From NCBI GenBank assembly GCA_003427395.1, contig BFEA01000051.1, forward strand, positions 814,594-849,338: a DNA stretch of 34,745 nucleotides, read 5' to 3'. The number at the start of each line of letters is the position of its first letter. Position 1 is the stretch's first letter. The notes under the pieces were generated by a model. It was not told the DNA's origin and did no database searches. It was given only the letters and a program-made list of their open reading frames with translations. Positions 10,768 to 19,483 of this stretch are shown piece after piece. Position numbers and translations under genes: made by a program. The DNA is from Chara braunii. Taxonomy: Eukaryota; Streptophyta; Charophyceae; Charales; Characeae.

Positions 10768-11490
10768 ATGGAGTTGGTTGACGTGGTGTATGGGAAAAAT
10801 AAGAAATGGAATTGCATTCTACAGCAGGCTGATCTAGACATTAGATCGATCAATGTGAATGGCCTAGCATCCCGCAACCCAGAGAAAATTAAAGCATTAT
10901 GGGACTTGATGAAGGGGGTTGGGGGCAGATCATGGCCAGACGTAGTATGCACACAAGAAACCCATCTTATGGACACTCCAGAACACCATAGGGCACACAA
11001 GCAAGTCTGGCCCTTCCAGAGCTACCAAGCATTTGCCCCCTGTCCAGGGAGCTCGGGAGTAGCCATCTGGATCCCGCCCGAGTCACGATCATGCGAAGTT
11101 CTCTGCTGGGAGAAGGACAAGGAGGAGGGACGATGGGTCAAAATACTGGGCGCACTGGAACTAGAAGTCGTATGCATAGTTTCCCTATATGCCCCGAACA
11201 CGTCCCGCGAAAGACGCGTTTTTTGTGACAAAATTGCAACAATCCCCACCCCGGACATCCCCCTAATACTAGCAGGGGATTTCAATGCCGCACCCGACAG
11301 ATGGCTGGACCGATGGGAAGTCCCCCACACTTCTGCTCACAACGCAGAGGAGGATGAGCGTATGTTGAAAGACTTGTGCGCCCCCTTATCGCTCTTTGAC
11401 ACATTCAGGCGTAGCCACCCCAAAGATAAAACGTTACCTGCATCCAAAACAAAGACCCCGCCAGATTGTCCAAATCGCGAATTGATTTGA
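10768..11490 (+). pseudogene. LINE-A APE-type endonuclease, N-terminal and central part
   Basis: Exonuclease-endonuclease-phosphatase fold protein that nicks target DNA to prime reverse transcription. Seen in order: an N-terminal DIRSINVNGL strand (about residues 24-33), the QETH metal-binding motif, SGVAIWI, a LYAPN strand and the AGDFNAAPD catalytic motif. The frame stops at 11488-11490 shortly before the conserved SRID motif, which continues in another frame at 11466-11669. The DNA around 11430-11480, where the Thr-Trp/Gly block should be, is corrupted. The first 20 or so codons before DIRSIN look like flanking DNA read by chance. Confidence 0.85.
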
Positions 11491-11669
11491 TCTTGGCGTC
11501 GGAGGAGTTAGGAGGAGGGCTCTCGGTGACGGCAATACTCCCGTCCAACCCATTTCCTGGGATAGATCACAGGATGTGTATGGCGGTGTGGACATTTCGT
11601 AAACAGTCGGACAAAGGGGCCAGCTACTATAAACTAAATACCTCCCTACTGAAAAATCAAATCATTTAA
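11466..11669 (+). pseudogene. LINE-A endonuclease C-terminal part (frame-shifted)
   Basis: This continues the endonuclease in a different frame. SRIDLILAS and the FPGIDHRM motif hold the terminal Asp-His pair expected of APE endonucleases. Alignment with the matching part of LINE-B (25985-25596) is clear: SRIDLIL, PGxDH and KLNTSLL are shared. An indel of one or two bases, or a small deletion, separates it from the upstream part. Confidence 0.8.
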
Positions 11670-12119
11670 ACAATATCTCCAACAAGTCTGGGACATTTGG
11701 AAAAACCACCGCCCCCAACAAGAATCATAGATTGTCTGGTTCAACAATGACCTATTCTTTATAGCTAGGAAGTGTAACGAGTACTCCCAACATCTAGCCG
11801 CTCAGAGACACCACCAAGAACTGGCAAGAAGTCATGATCATGCAAAATTTGGTAAGCGCAGAACAAGAGCAGAATTCGTTACTTTCGCAAAGGAAGGAGC
11901 GGAGGATCACCGACTTACAATCTCGCATACAAGAATAAAGGATCAACTCTTCAAACATGCACAATATAGATGGCAAGGCGCCCAAACAAGGGTCAGGTTA
12001 TCCAGATTCAATATTGAAGGGGCAATGAACTCTCACTTCTTCGGCTTGGCTAGAACACACTGCCAAAAATCACGATCGGGGCTCTATACGAACCTGATGT
12101 CAGGGACTCGGACCCGGCT
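11670..12119 (+). pseudogene. LINE-A endonuclease-RT linker, broken
   Basis: Translation with frame changes gives VWFNNDLFFIARKC and a later YRWQGAQTR, matching WFNNRLTFLARK and YRWQGTRIR of LINE-B. A TAG stop lies at about 11728 and more frame changes follow. It is a charged, helix-rich spacer between endonuclease and RT with no catalytic role known. Confidence 0.65.
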
Positions 12120-13210
12120 GTGTCCACAGCCCGCTGTACCAAGATAACTTACGATTTTTATAAGGATCTTTTCTCTTCACACCTAGATAAGTCAGATCCT
12201 CCGCACCATATCCATCTAATCCAGAAATTCTTGGAACCACTTAATAAGACTCTGACGACCGAACAATGGGAATCCTTAGAAGCCCCGCTCTCCAAGAACG
12301 AGATATGGTCCGCCCTTCTACAAATGAAGGAGGAGAAGGCTCCCGGGATAGATGGTTTCCCTAAGGAATTTTGGGAAACCACTTGGTACTTTATGAGCCA
12401 AGACATCATGGACTTTTATAGTGAAGTTTGGTCATAGGGGAGATAAGAGAAAGGGTGGGGCACGGGATATTAACCCTCCTCTATAAAAAAAAGGATAAAA
12501 TGGACATTAGGAATTATAGACCTATAACACTCCTCCCAATTGTCTATAAAATGTTGTCCAAGGCCTTGGCAAACCGAATGATTTCAGTAATGGAGGACAT
12601 TATTCATCCTGATCAAACCGGCTTCATGCAGAACAGGAACATACAAGAGAATATCCTGCTGATACATGAGATCCTTCAACTCACGAGGCACTCTCGTCAG
12701 AATGCGACTCTCATATTCATTGACTTCGAAAAGGCTTATGACCATGTGAACTGGATGTTTTTGGATAAGTGTCTCGAAAAGATGAACATTGGGTCAGACT
12801 TCAGACGATGGATACAAATCCTACACCAGAACGCCACCACATGTGTCCAGGTCAACGAAAGTTTTGCACCGCCTCTACGCCTGGAACGATCGGTCAGACA
12901 AGGGGATCCTATTGCCCCCTTCTTGTTCCTTGTCATTATGAAAGCATTGGTGGCCAACCTTCAGGCAAACAAGAATATCACCAAAATACGAGTTACACGC
13001 ATCCCGGAAGAAGCAGTTCCGGTGTGTTTCCTCTTCGCGAATGACCTCACAATTATCACAAAGGCCACACACCATAACATGGAGGAAATTCAACGCATGA
13101 TGGAAAAATTTACTAAGGTTTCCGACATGTCTGTCAACTGGGGGTCCAAAAAACACAGGGTTGGTGGATCCACTACCAAGGAGGACGTCCCCCGGAGACC
13201 CCACGTATAG
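12120..13210 (+). pseudogene. LINE-A reverse transcriptase domain, mutated active site
   Basis: RNA-dependent DNA polymerase of a LINE. Two overlapping open parts in different frames (12120-12437, 12428-13210) hold the domain. APGIDGFPKEFW is the N-terminal block, followed by NYRPITLLPIVYK, DQTGFMQNR, motif A FIDFEKAYDHV (catalytic Asp kept), and motif B RQGDPIAPFLF. Motif C reads FANDL where LINE-B has FADDL: the first catalytic Asp codon (13040-13042) is AAT, Asn. This substitution should abolish polymerase activity. A stop in the frame at 13208-13210 ends the open part before the thumb. Confidence 0.9.
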
Positions 13211-14326
13211 CCTGGATGCCATTAGAGGCACCAGGTCCTGGGGGTATCCGTGACCGCAGAAGAGCGGCCACCTATTAATGACGAATGGATCAGCACCACG
13301 GCGCAACACAAACTAAACAATTGGAAAAACAAACACACGTCCCTCTCCGGTCGGGCCTTAGTTCTCAATAACGTAGTCTTTGCATCGTTATGGTATAAGT
13401 CCCTACTATGACCATTAAGCAAAGTAGCTTTGAGGGCTCGAAGGCAAAAGGTTGCAACTTTTCTGTGGAGGGGGATGGTGAGCAAGCCAACGTAAGCAGC
13501 AAAGTGGCCTGGGACTCCATTATCCAACCAAAGGCAGGGGGAGGTTTAGGGATTCTTGATTCAGCCATGCAGGTACACGATTAGCCCCAGGCCCCCAGCA
13601 GCTCCCCGTGCAATCCATCCACTCACTTGGTTAGAAGATCGGTTTTGGACGATCCCACGTAAACTCCCGGATGGCAGGGAGGGGTCAGAAGAAGGAGGGG
13701 GTCAGTCGTTGGATAATTTTTGGCCTTCCCTGTTGCAAACCTGGCGTAAACTCCCGCTTCCAGATAGGACCCAACCCGACCGTTGGGAGGAAGTTTACTG
13801 CCAGCCCCTCTTTGGCAACATATGGATAACAGATATGGGGGGCCGAGTGAAGATAAGTTCATTCCCACCTTGGAGAAACTGGGTCAAACACGGTATTCTC
13901 CGGGTTGGGGATCTCTGGGACACTGAGAGGCAAGCTTGGAAGATAGGGGACCAGATGCGGGAAGCCTTACGGTACTGCCACCGTGTCGAGGAGTTTTTGG
14001 AAAACCTCATTGAAGCCATCCCACTAGAATGGTACCGGATCCTCAGAAGAGGTCCCACTTTGAGCGAGGGTGACTGGGTGACGACCACAGGGACCCCACA
14101 GCAGATTGGTTTGATCCACATGGTTTCCCCCCGAATGGTCCTGATTGAATACTACACCATCACAAAAATAAACACCCTCCAAGAAAGTAAGGCACCCTTT
14201 GAATGGAAGAACAAAACATCGGTTAACCGAGTGAGAGTTATTGAAGAAAAGGGACAGAGGGTGGCCTTCCAGCCAGACAAACCAATCCAGGACTTGGCCC
14301 TGGACCCAGTGGAATGGACGTGGTAG
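13211..14326 (+). pseudogene. LINE-A thumb/connection region
   Basis: 13211-13555 is broken by several stops but still reads LNNVVFASLWYK and FLWRG in turn, matching LINE-B. From 13556 a 256-codon open frame contains WLEDRFWTIPRK, TWRKLPLPDR and QPLFGN, all shared with LINE-B. The frame closes with TAG (14324-14326) just after an EWTW motif, then continues in the same frame into the zinc-binding part. LINE-B has a stop within a few codons of the same place. Confidence 0.8.
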
Positions 14327-14401
14327 GCCCCCCGAAAGAGGGGCACCCCCGGAGCAAGTCATATTAGCCTACACCTTCTTACGGTCAAATCAGCTTACAA
14401 A

Positions 14402-15320
14402 ATGCTTCGACCCAAACGACATCTGAGAGATATAATTAATGACCGATGGGTCAGACATCTGAATATTGATCGTTCTCTACTAACACCAATTCAATGGTTC
14501 AAAGAACAAAAGCACAAGCCAATGAAAACTACCTCGCTGCAGTGGCAGATAGCTCACCGTTGTCTGCCAACTAACGATTGGTTAATTAACCGAACAAACC
14601 TCGAACAAAGAGGTTTGTTGCTCCCATGGTGCCAACGATGTCAGAGCCTCTTCCCCTCCCACAAGAAGGCAGAAACCATTGAACACATTTTCATGCAGTG
14701 TCCGATTGCCCAATTCAAATGGAGGTGGTGGGACCGTATCTGGCGAAAGATGGAACCGGATATTCCCTGGCCCTGGTCGTGGCAAACCATTCTGGCTGGA
14801 CATTGGCCCCGGTCAGGGACAGCCACGCCCTTTACAGAGAACATGTACAGAGTAGGTAGGAGTGCGGTGATGTGGGCACTCTGGTGGCAAAGATGCACCC
14901 TCACTATGGAAAAGGTACGGGTAGAGGGCGCAGAGATAACAGAACAAATCCAGCAGCGTACGGTTAGAGGGCGCAGAGATAACAGAACAAATCCAGCAGC
15001 AATTACACCTAAAGCTCACACGCAGATGGCTAGATACAAAAGAACAATTACACCTTTTTAAACAGAGTGGGGATGTCAGGAGAAGGATTACGGAATTCTG
15101 CAAGGACTGGGTAGGGGGGAAAAGGGAAGGTTGGATCGCAAAAGTGGTATGGAGTGGGGATCAAGAGGAAGGGTTAAGGGACTTAGAAGAGATGAGAGAC
15201 TACAGGCTGCAGTTCAAAGATTGGACTAATATAGAGGCCTCGTTCCCATTACGCCCCTTCACGAATTTCCCAGACCCCTTCCCACCCCATGCCCTGTCAC
15301 TGACAGAAATCCCGTCCTGA
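14402..15320 (+). pseudogene. LINE-A zinc-binding C-terminus (zf-RVT-like)
   Basis: The open part 14402-15061 carries LQWQIAHRCLPTNDWL, a CQRC pair, and ETIEHIFMQCP, the Cys-Cys-His-Cys pattern of the RVT zinc-binding domain that follows many plant LINE RTs. A 43-bp tandem duplication (14915-15000) shifts the frame. After it, the expected C-terminal sequence (EFCKDWVGG and onward, compare FCNDWLGG in LINE-B) is found in another frame, running to a stop near 15318. Confidence 0.8.
14915..15000 (+). repeat. 43-bp tandem duplication inside LINE-A
   Basis: 14915-14957 and 14958-15000 are identical except at one position. As 43 is not a multiple of three, the duplication by itself frameshifts the C-terminus. 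Near-identity makes it recent relative to the rest of the decay. Confidence 0.95.
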
Positions 15321-15681
15321 ATGAAACAACGATAACCTATCCTTCCTTCACCCACCTGACACCCGCCTCCTCCATATCTTTTATCTCATGCGTCTTTTGT
15401 TTTAAGATGCCCACGCGAGGAATCCCTCCCTGGAGCCCCCTAGGGAGGACCCCGCTTATCTATCATGCATGCCTTTTCCCACTGATGCAGCCGATGGTGA
15501 CAGTCAGCAAGCTGGGTTTGGAGACAGCTCCTAAGCAAGTATCAGTACCTAACTACCTATTTGGCGCCCTCTCTCGAAGGGTGAAGAGATACAAAAGCTC
15601 ACCAATGACCTCATTACTGGTTTCTATACAGTTTGCCTCCCAGTGGGATGCAGGACCCTGGGGGTCTGCAGAGTTAAAATA
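15321..15681. other. LINE-A 3' flank, nothing recognised
   Basis: Probable LINE 3' untranslated sequence of unknown length, grading into unrecognised DNA. No poly(A) tract or polyadenylation landmark is obvious. Confidence 0.35.
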
Positions 15682-15822
15682 GTGGGATAGCTACTACAAG
15701 TAGAGCGGACAGGCAGACTATTCCTCAAAAGATTATTCTTATGAGTCTGAAGATTCAAGTAAGTGGGATAGCTACTACAAGTAGAGCAGGCAGGCAGACT
15801 TTTTCGCAAGAATTTTTCATAG
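15682..15822 (+). repeat. 81-bp tandem unit, two copies
   Basis: The phrase GTGGGATAGCTACTACAAG is repeated with an 81-base period (15682 and 15763). The second copy diverges after about 60 bases. As at 3.5 kb and 6.8 kb, tandem units directly precede the structured poly(A)-tailed module. Confidence 0.75.
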
Positions 15823-15913
15823 AGTCCTGCTCAGTCAATCCCCTGGAATCCAGGGTAATCAATGCTGGCAGGCGCCCTTCTCAAGTCTCTTTGACTCTTT
15901 CACCCTGTATAAA

Positions 15914-16062
15914 GGGACGCTGGACCCGCTTTCCAGCGGGTGACGCTCCCCACCAATAGATGGAGCCTCCCCCCGGGTGCTAGTGATGCCTGCTCTTATC
16001 AGCAGCACTGGCACTGCAGGCGGTGTGTTCAAAGAAAAGAAAAAAAAAAAGGAAAAAAAAAA
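15914..16062 (+). mobile_element. Structured poly(A)-tailed retroposon, copy 4
   Basis: Complete plus-strand module. SL1 pairs CGCTGG (15918-15923) with CCAGCG (15933-15938), SL2 is 15945-15966, and SL3 pairs GTGCTAGTG (15977-15985) with CACTGGCAC (16006-16014). An interrupted A-rich tail follows at 16031-16062. SL3 sequence differs entirely from copies 1 and 3 but the fold is the same. Confidence 0.8.
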
Positions 16063-16740
16063 GGGCCCCGTTACACTCTTCCCCTTGCATGCTGAATGAA
16101 CGATCTTTGAACCTGAGCCACTTTGCCCCGTTAGACCGACCCTCGAAACTTGTGGCGTGTTAACGGCCGCATTGGAGGAAAATGGATGGGCGAAGCACTG
16201 GCTTGCCTCTTGCAATCAAGTCGGCATGATGCGCTCTAGGTGAGGCCCCATTTGTGACACTGTAGTGAAATTCCCCTCAGCTGAGGCTCCCTGTGTAACA
16301 ACCACGACTCCCCGACTCAGGTGAATGAAGGCCTGCGAAGGCCTGCAAGGGATCGTCCTCGAGTCCAGTTCGCCTTGGCCTATCACTATTCTCAAGCACA
16401 TAGAGTAAGATAGTCTGCCCGTGAAAACTCCTCTCCCCACCCAACATGTAGGACTGATCGGCATACATCAGCTTCTGGCTGAGGGTCGACATCCACAGTC
16501 ACTGTGCTTTGGTGTTATTTACTGCGTTATTTATCAGTGCTCCTGCCAGCGGACTGCAAGGTGGATTCCACCCATTTATTTTTATTTTTTTTCCCGCCCA
16601 GGTAATTCGATCAGGGCTCATAACTTTGGGCCAATTAAAAGAAGATACCATTTCCTTCTCGCCTTACATTAATTTCTTCCAACTTAAAGGTGATTGTTTC
16701 TGTTGTTGGGGGGGTGGGGGTGGGGGGGGATTTATGTGGG
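16063..16740. other. No recognisable gene; G-rich run
   Basis: Unrecognised DNA with a GGGGTGGGGG-type run (about 16707-16730). Minus-strand open frames at 16216-16492 overlap each other and match nothing known. Confidence 0.4.
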
Positions 16741-16897
16741 AGTCACAAAAATGAGTTATAATTGCACTATGGGCCAAGATACAGTTTCGAATTGCAGTTC
16801 GAGCAATGTATACAACCCAGCTTTCTAGCCAGGTAGGGTGCCCGAAGTGCAATTGCAAACTGTATCTTGCCCCATAGTGCAGTTCGGTTTTGTGACT
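16741..16897. mobile_element. Foldback/MITE-like element with about 50-bp terminal inverted repeats
   Basis: The ends AGTCACAAAA (16741) and TTTTGTGACT (ending 16897) are exact reverse complements. Inside, GCACTATGGG and CAAGATACAGTTT are mirrored by AAACTGTATCTTG and CCCATAGTGC. The arms are about 50 bp with scattered mismatches, and the whole is 157 bp with no coding capacity. It is a non-autonomous DNA transposon of unknown superfamily. No target-site duplication is evident. Confidence 0.8.
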
Positions 16898-17200
16898 CTT
16901 CTGAATTTACCCCCCTTTGTTTTTTAACCAAGGTGGCTTTGCCTATGCATCCCCTCACATCTCTGTCGTGTGATTTTTTTCTCTTTCTTTCTTTCTTTCT
17001 TTCTTTTTTAACTATGTCTTAATTTACGCATGTCATGCTTGCACTGGGGCCAAGCTTATATTCTCTGTATCGTTCCCATTTTTACAGATGTCCCGAAGGA
17101 CACGTACATTCTTTTCACGCGTCAAAGCTTCACATTCACACCATCGTGCAACAGTTTTCGTCCTCGTACTACAACTCAAAAGTGTCCTCTTTATCTGTTA
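16898..17200. other. No gene; short TTTC microsatellite
   Basis: CTTT repeats at about 16981-17006. The remainder is unrecognised. Confidence 0.5.
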
Positions 17201-17216
17201 GATGACCTCTGTATCG

Positions 17217-17275
<59 letters not shown>

Positions 17276-17288
17276 TGGCCTCTCTATC
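17201..17288 (+). mobile_element. Tail-only retroposon: 57-base A tract between near-identical 15-mers
   Basis: An uninterrupted run of A (17217-17273) is bounded by GATGACCTCTGTATC (17201-17215) and GATGGCCTCTCTATC (17274-17288), 13 of 15 identical. A pure A tail between target-site-duplication-like repeats is what an extremely 5'-truncated target-primed insertion leaves. The two mismatches weaken the case, and a slippage-expanded A run is the alternative. Confidence 0.55.
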
Positions 17289-17741
17289 ATGTTGAAGGAT
17301 TTGAACATGTGATGAGCTAGCAAGGGAAATGTTACAGCAGCGTTTTGGTGCAGCAGTGTGCCACATGTTCCCTGAGTATTTCCAAGGCATCGGGACATCT
17401 CCTATTTGTGGAAAGCAGCTTGCCTATAACGTCAGTGGGACCATCAGTGTTAATGCAGCGGACACTTCTTTGCATCTGTCCCTCCTATTTCTGGCTGGAG
17501 CTCAGGGGAACCAACGCTTTGAGTACACTTTCATACTTAGTCTAGTCTTGCTAAAAGTAGTCCATTGAACTCGTATAATTCCTTCTGCCCTATCCTCTTC
17601 CTCTCGCTCTTACGTTTCTATTCTCTGCCTTGTTTGCTCCAATGCGTCTGTCACACATTCAAGCAGCTTGGGCATGTACACTCCCTGGTGCATAGAATGC
17701 CTATGACCAACCATCTGCAACTGTTACACTGGGTGTATTCG
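17289..17741. other. No recognisable gene
   Basis: Mixed-composition DNA with short overlapping open frames. No domain is recognised. Confidence 0.4.
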
Positions 17742-17782
17742 TTCTTTCTTTCTTTCTTCCTTCTTCTTTCTTTCTTTCTTCT

Positions 17783-17827
<45 letters not shown>

Positions 17828-17828
17828 T

Positions 17829-17881
<53 letters not shown>

Positions 17882-17903
17882 TTCTTTCTTTCTTTCTTTT
17901 TTC
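17742..17903. repeat. CTTT tetranucleotide microsatellite with CTT interruptions
   Basis: About 160 bases of TTTC repeats interrupted at intervals by TTC. Lys/Arg/Glu-rich (minus) and Ser/Phe/Leu-rich (plus) open frames across it are artefacts. Confidence 0.95.
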
Positions 17904-18028
17904 TAAACCAGTGTCCGCATACTAGAGGGAGTGATACAAGCAGCACTCCCTAGACTGGGTGTATTCTGATAGGGCATTGCATTTGAGCAAGTGAGCCAAA
18001 CTATGGACCAATCCGACCACAACCAAAA

Positions 18029-18120
18029 GACATCTTCTTTTCTCAAATGCGCTATGGGCCAGGCCCCATTGCTGCTATGTCCATGATCTGAAGCATGAAC
18101 CATGTCAGATTCATGGCCAT

Positions 18121-18153
<33 letters not shown>

Positions 18154-18690
18154 GAAATGCAAGGCCCTGGCGCAAGACCTCTATCCTGGTGGTGGTAAGA
18201 GAACCACCGGGATGGAGGCTTTGCCTAGCGGGCCGCTCCATCTATTGGTGGGGAGCGACACCTGCTGGAAACGGGCTCCAGCGTCCCTTAGATACATCAA
18301 TGGGAGTGATGCCATTTTGCTGGAAACCGGGTCCAGCGTCCCATATCCAATCTGCTCCTCGGCTCTTCTGTACCTAACCTGCAGCAGGTTCGGGTGCTGG
18401 GGGGGGCCACCGGGGGGCACCAGTCGAATCTCCCTCCATCCCCTAGCCTCTGCCATCCACCTACTGTCCTCCTGGCGCCTGCAATACAGTGTGTTTGAAA
18501 AAATCTGGATTCAACAAAAAGACACACTGAACAGACTTTTTTTCTCTCTTTTTTTTTTTTTTCAGACTTCGTTCGCATGAACATATTGCTTCTTTTCTCA
18601 AATGCACTATGGGCCAGCCTGAGGCCCCATTGCCGCTATGTCCATGATCTGAAGCATGAACCATGTCAAATTCATGGCCATGTTCTATCT
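18029..18690 (+). repeat. Direct repeat of about 95 bp flanking retroposon copy 5
   Basis: 18029-18126 and about 18590-18687 share CTTCTTTTCTCAAATGC, CTATGGGCCAG, CATGATCTGAAGCATGAAC and ATTCATGGCCATGTTCT with few differences. Between them lie retroposon copy 5 (18124-18342) and about 245 bases of other DNA with a T-run (about 18549-18562). The duplication is too long for a target-site duplication. A tandem duplication of the host sequence followed by insertion is likelier. Confidence 0.75.
18124..18342 (-). mobile_element. Structured poly(A)-tailed retroposon, copy 5 (two SL1 hairpins)
   Basis: Minus-strand copy. The T tract at 18124-18153 is the tail. SL3 pairs 18181-18193 with 18203-18215 (nearly perfect, about 13 bp), SL2 is 18235-18256, and two SL1 hairpins lie at 18264-18286 and 18319-18342. 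SL3 has yet another stem sequence. Doubling of SL1 mirrors the SL1-ended units upstream of copies 1 and 2. Confidence 0.8.
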
Positions 18691-18934
18691 TTGTTCGCAT
18701 GAACATATCGCCAACGGGGCCCGGCACTGTGCTTCCAGGGGAAACAGGCAAAGCTAGGAATCATCACCTCATAGCTACCCTGGGTAATGCACCTGAAGAT
18801 TGCCAAAAATCAACAATTGAAATTCATCAAATATGTCACTGACGGGCTGAGCTAGACTTCCTCAGGGCCTCTACACTACTTCCATAGAGCTACCAAGTTT
18901 AAAGGCCGTGGACCAACCTTATCCCAAAGCCGGC
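18691..18934. other. No recognisable feature
   Basis: Short unrecognised stretch between the direct repeat and the foldback element. Confidence 0.4.
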
Positions 18935-19043
18935 TACCGTCTTCACCCAAATAGAACGCCCGGTCATTATTGCTGCATCTGGACTGAAAGTTGTGCCAAA
19001 TACGGCTATAATGACCGGGCATTCTATTCGGGTGAAGACGGTA
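18935..19043. mobile_element. MITE with 36-bp terminal inverted repeats and TA flanks
   Basis: 18935-18970 and 19008-19043 are reverse complements with 2 mismatches in 36, both transitions. The outermost bases are TA on both sides, so the element can be read as starting CCGTCTTCACCC (18937) and ending GGGTGAAGACGG (19041), about 105 bp, flanked by a TA duplication. TA target sites are typical of Tc1/mariner-type transposons; assignment beyond that is inference. No coding capacity. Confidence 0.8.
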
Positions 19044-19407
19044 ATGATTCAATGAATGAGCAGAGGTCAATCCTCAGACAATGTAGTGAGCATCCCCCTT
19101 GAGCGCTTCTCGCCTCCTTGCCACCTCCTGTCCAGCTCAGATAACGACAGGACGCACTGAGGCAGGCAGGACCCACTGAGGCAATCTAGGACGAGTGTTA
19201 TCCACCAGTGAGCTCACATCGCCTTTTGAATTCCAGATAGTACCGCTACGGAGGCCAGACAAAGCTCAGTGGGCAAAGCTCCTTAGATAAGCCATCTTGT
19301 CTCCAATTTTGATAACCACCTGCAATTGCCAACTTTCCTTGATTATCTCCAACCAACCAGGACAATTGGATAGCCTCCTCCAGTGCCGGTCGTCCTTTCT
19401 GCTGTCT
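19044..19407. other. No recognisable gene
   Basis: Unrecognised DNA with a short GAGGCAGGCAGGACC / GAGGCAATCTAGGACG repetition near 19160-19195. Confidence 0.35.
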
Positions 19408-19483
19408 GGTTTCAGTTCATACAAGTGGACATTAGGTACCTTCAAGGTTTCAGTTCATACAAGTGGGCATTGGGTACCTTCAA
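19408..19483 (+). repeat. 38-bp tandem duplication
   Basis: 19408-19445 and 19446-19483 match at all but a few positions; both contain GTTTCAGTTCATACAAGTGG and GGTACCTTCAA. Non-coding. Confidence 0.9.

Larger units (their letters stand above)
10790..15320 (+). mobile_element. LINE-A: 5'-truncated non-LTR retrotransposon (L1/Tx1-like), degenerate
   Basis: An ORF2-type polyprotein is recognisable across this span in the order APE endonuclease, linker, RT, connection and zinc-binding C-terminus. No ORF1 lies upstream, so the copy is 5'-truncated just before the endonuclease. Several frameshifts, nonsense codons, a 43-bp internal duplication and a mutated RT active site show that it is dead. It is about half identical by eye to LINE-B (21952-28473, opposite strand), so the two are related subfamilies that converge tail to tail. 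The 3' end is uncertain because no poly(A) tail or target-site duplication was found. Confidence 0.85.

Noticed and set aside
17565-17946. Phe/Leu/Ser-rich membrane-like protein and Lys/Arg-rich protein
   Set aside because: Both strands are open only because of the CTTT repeat.
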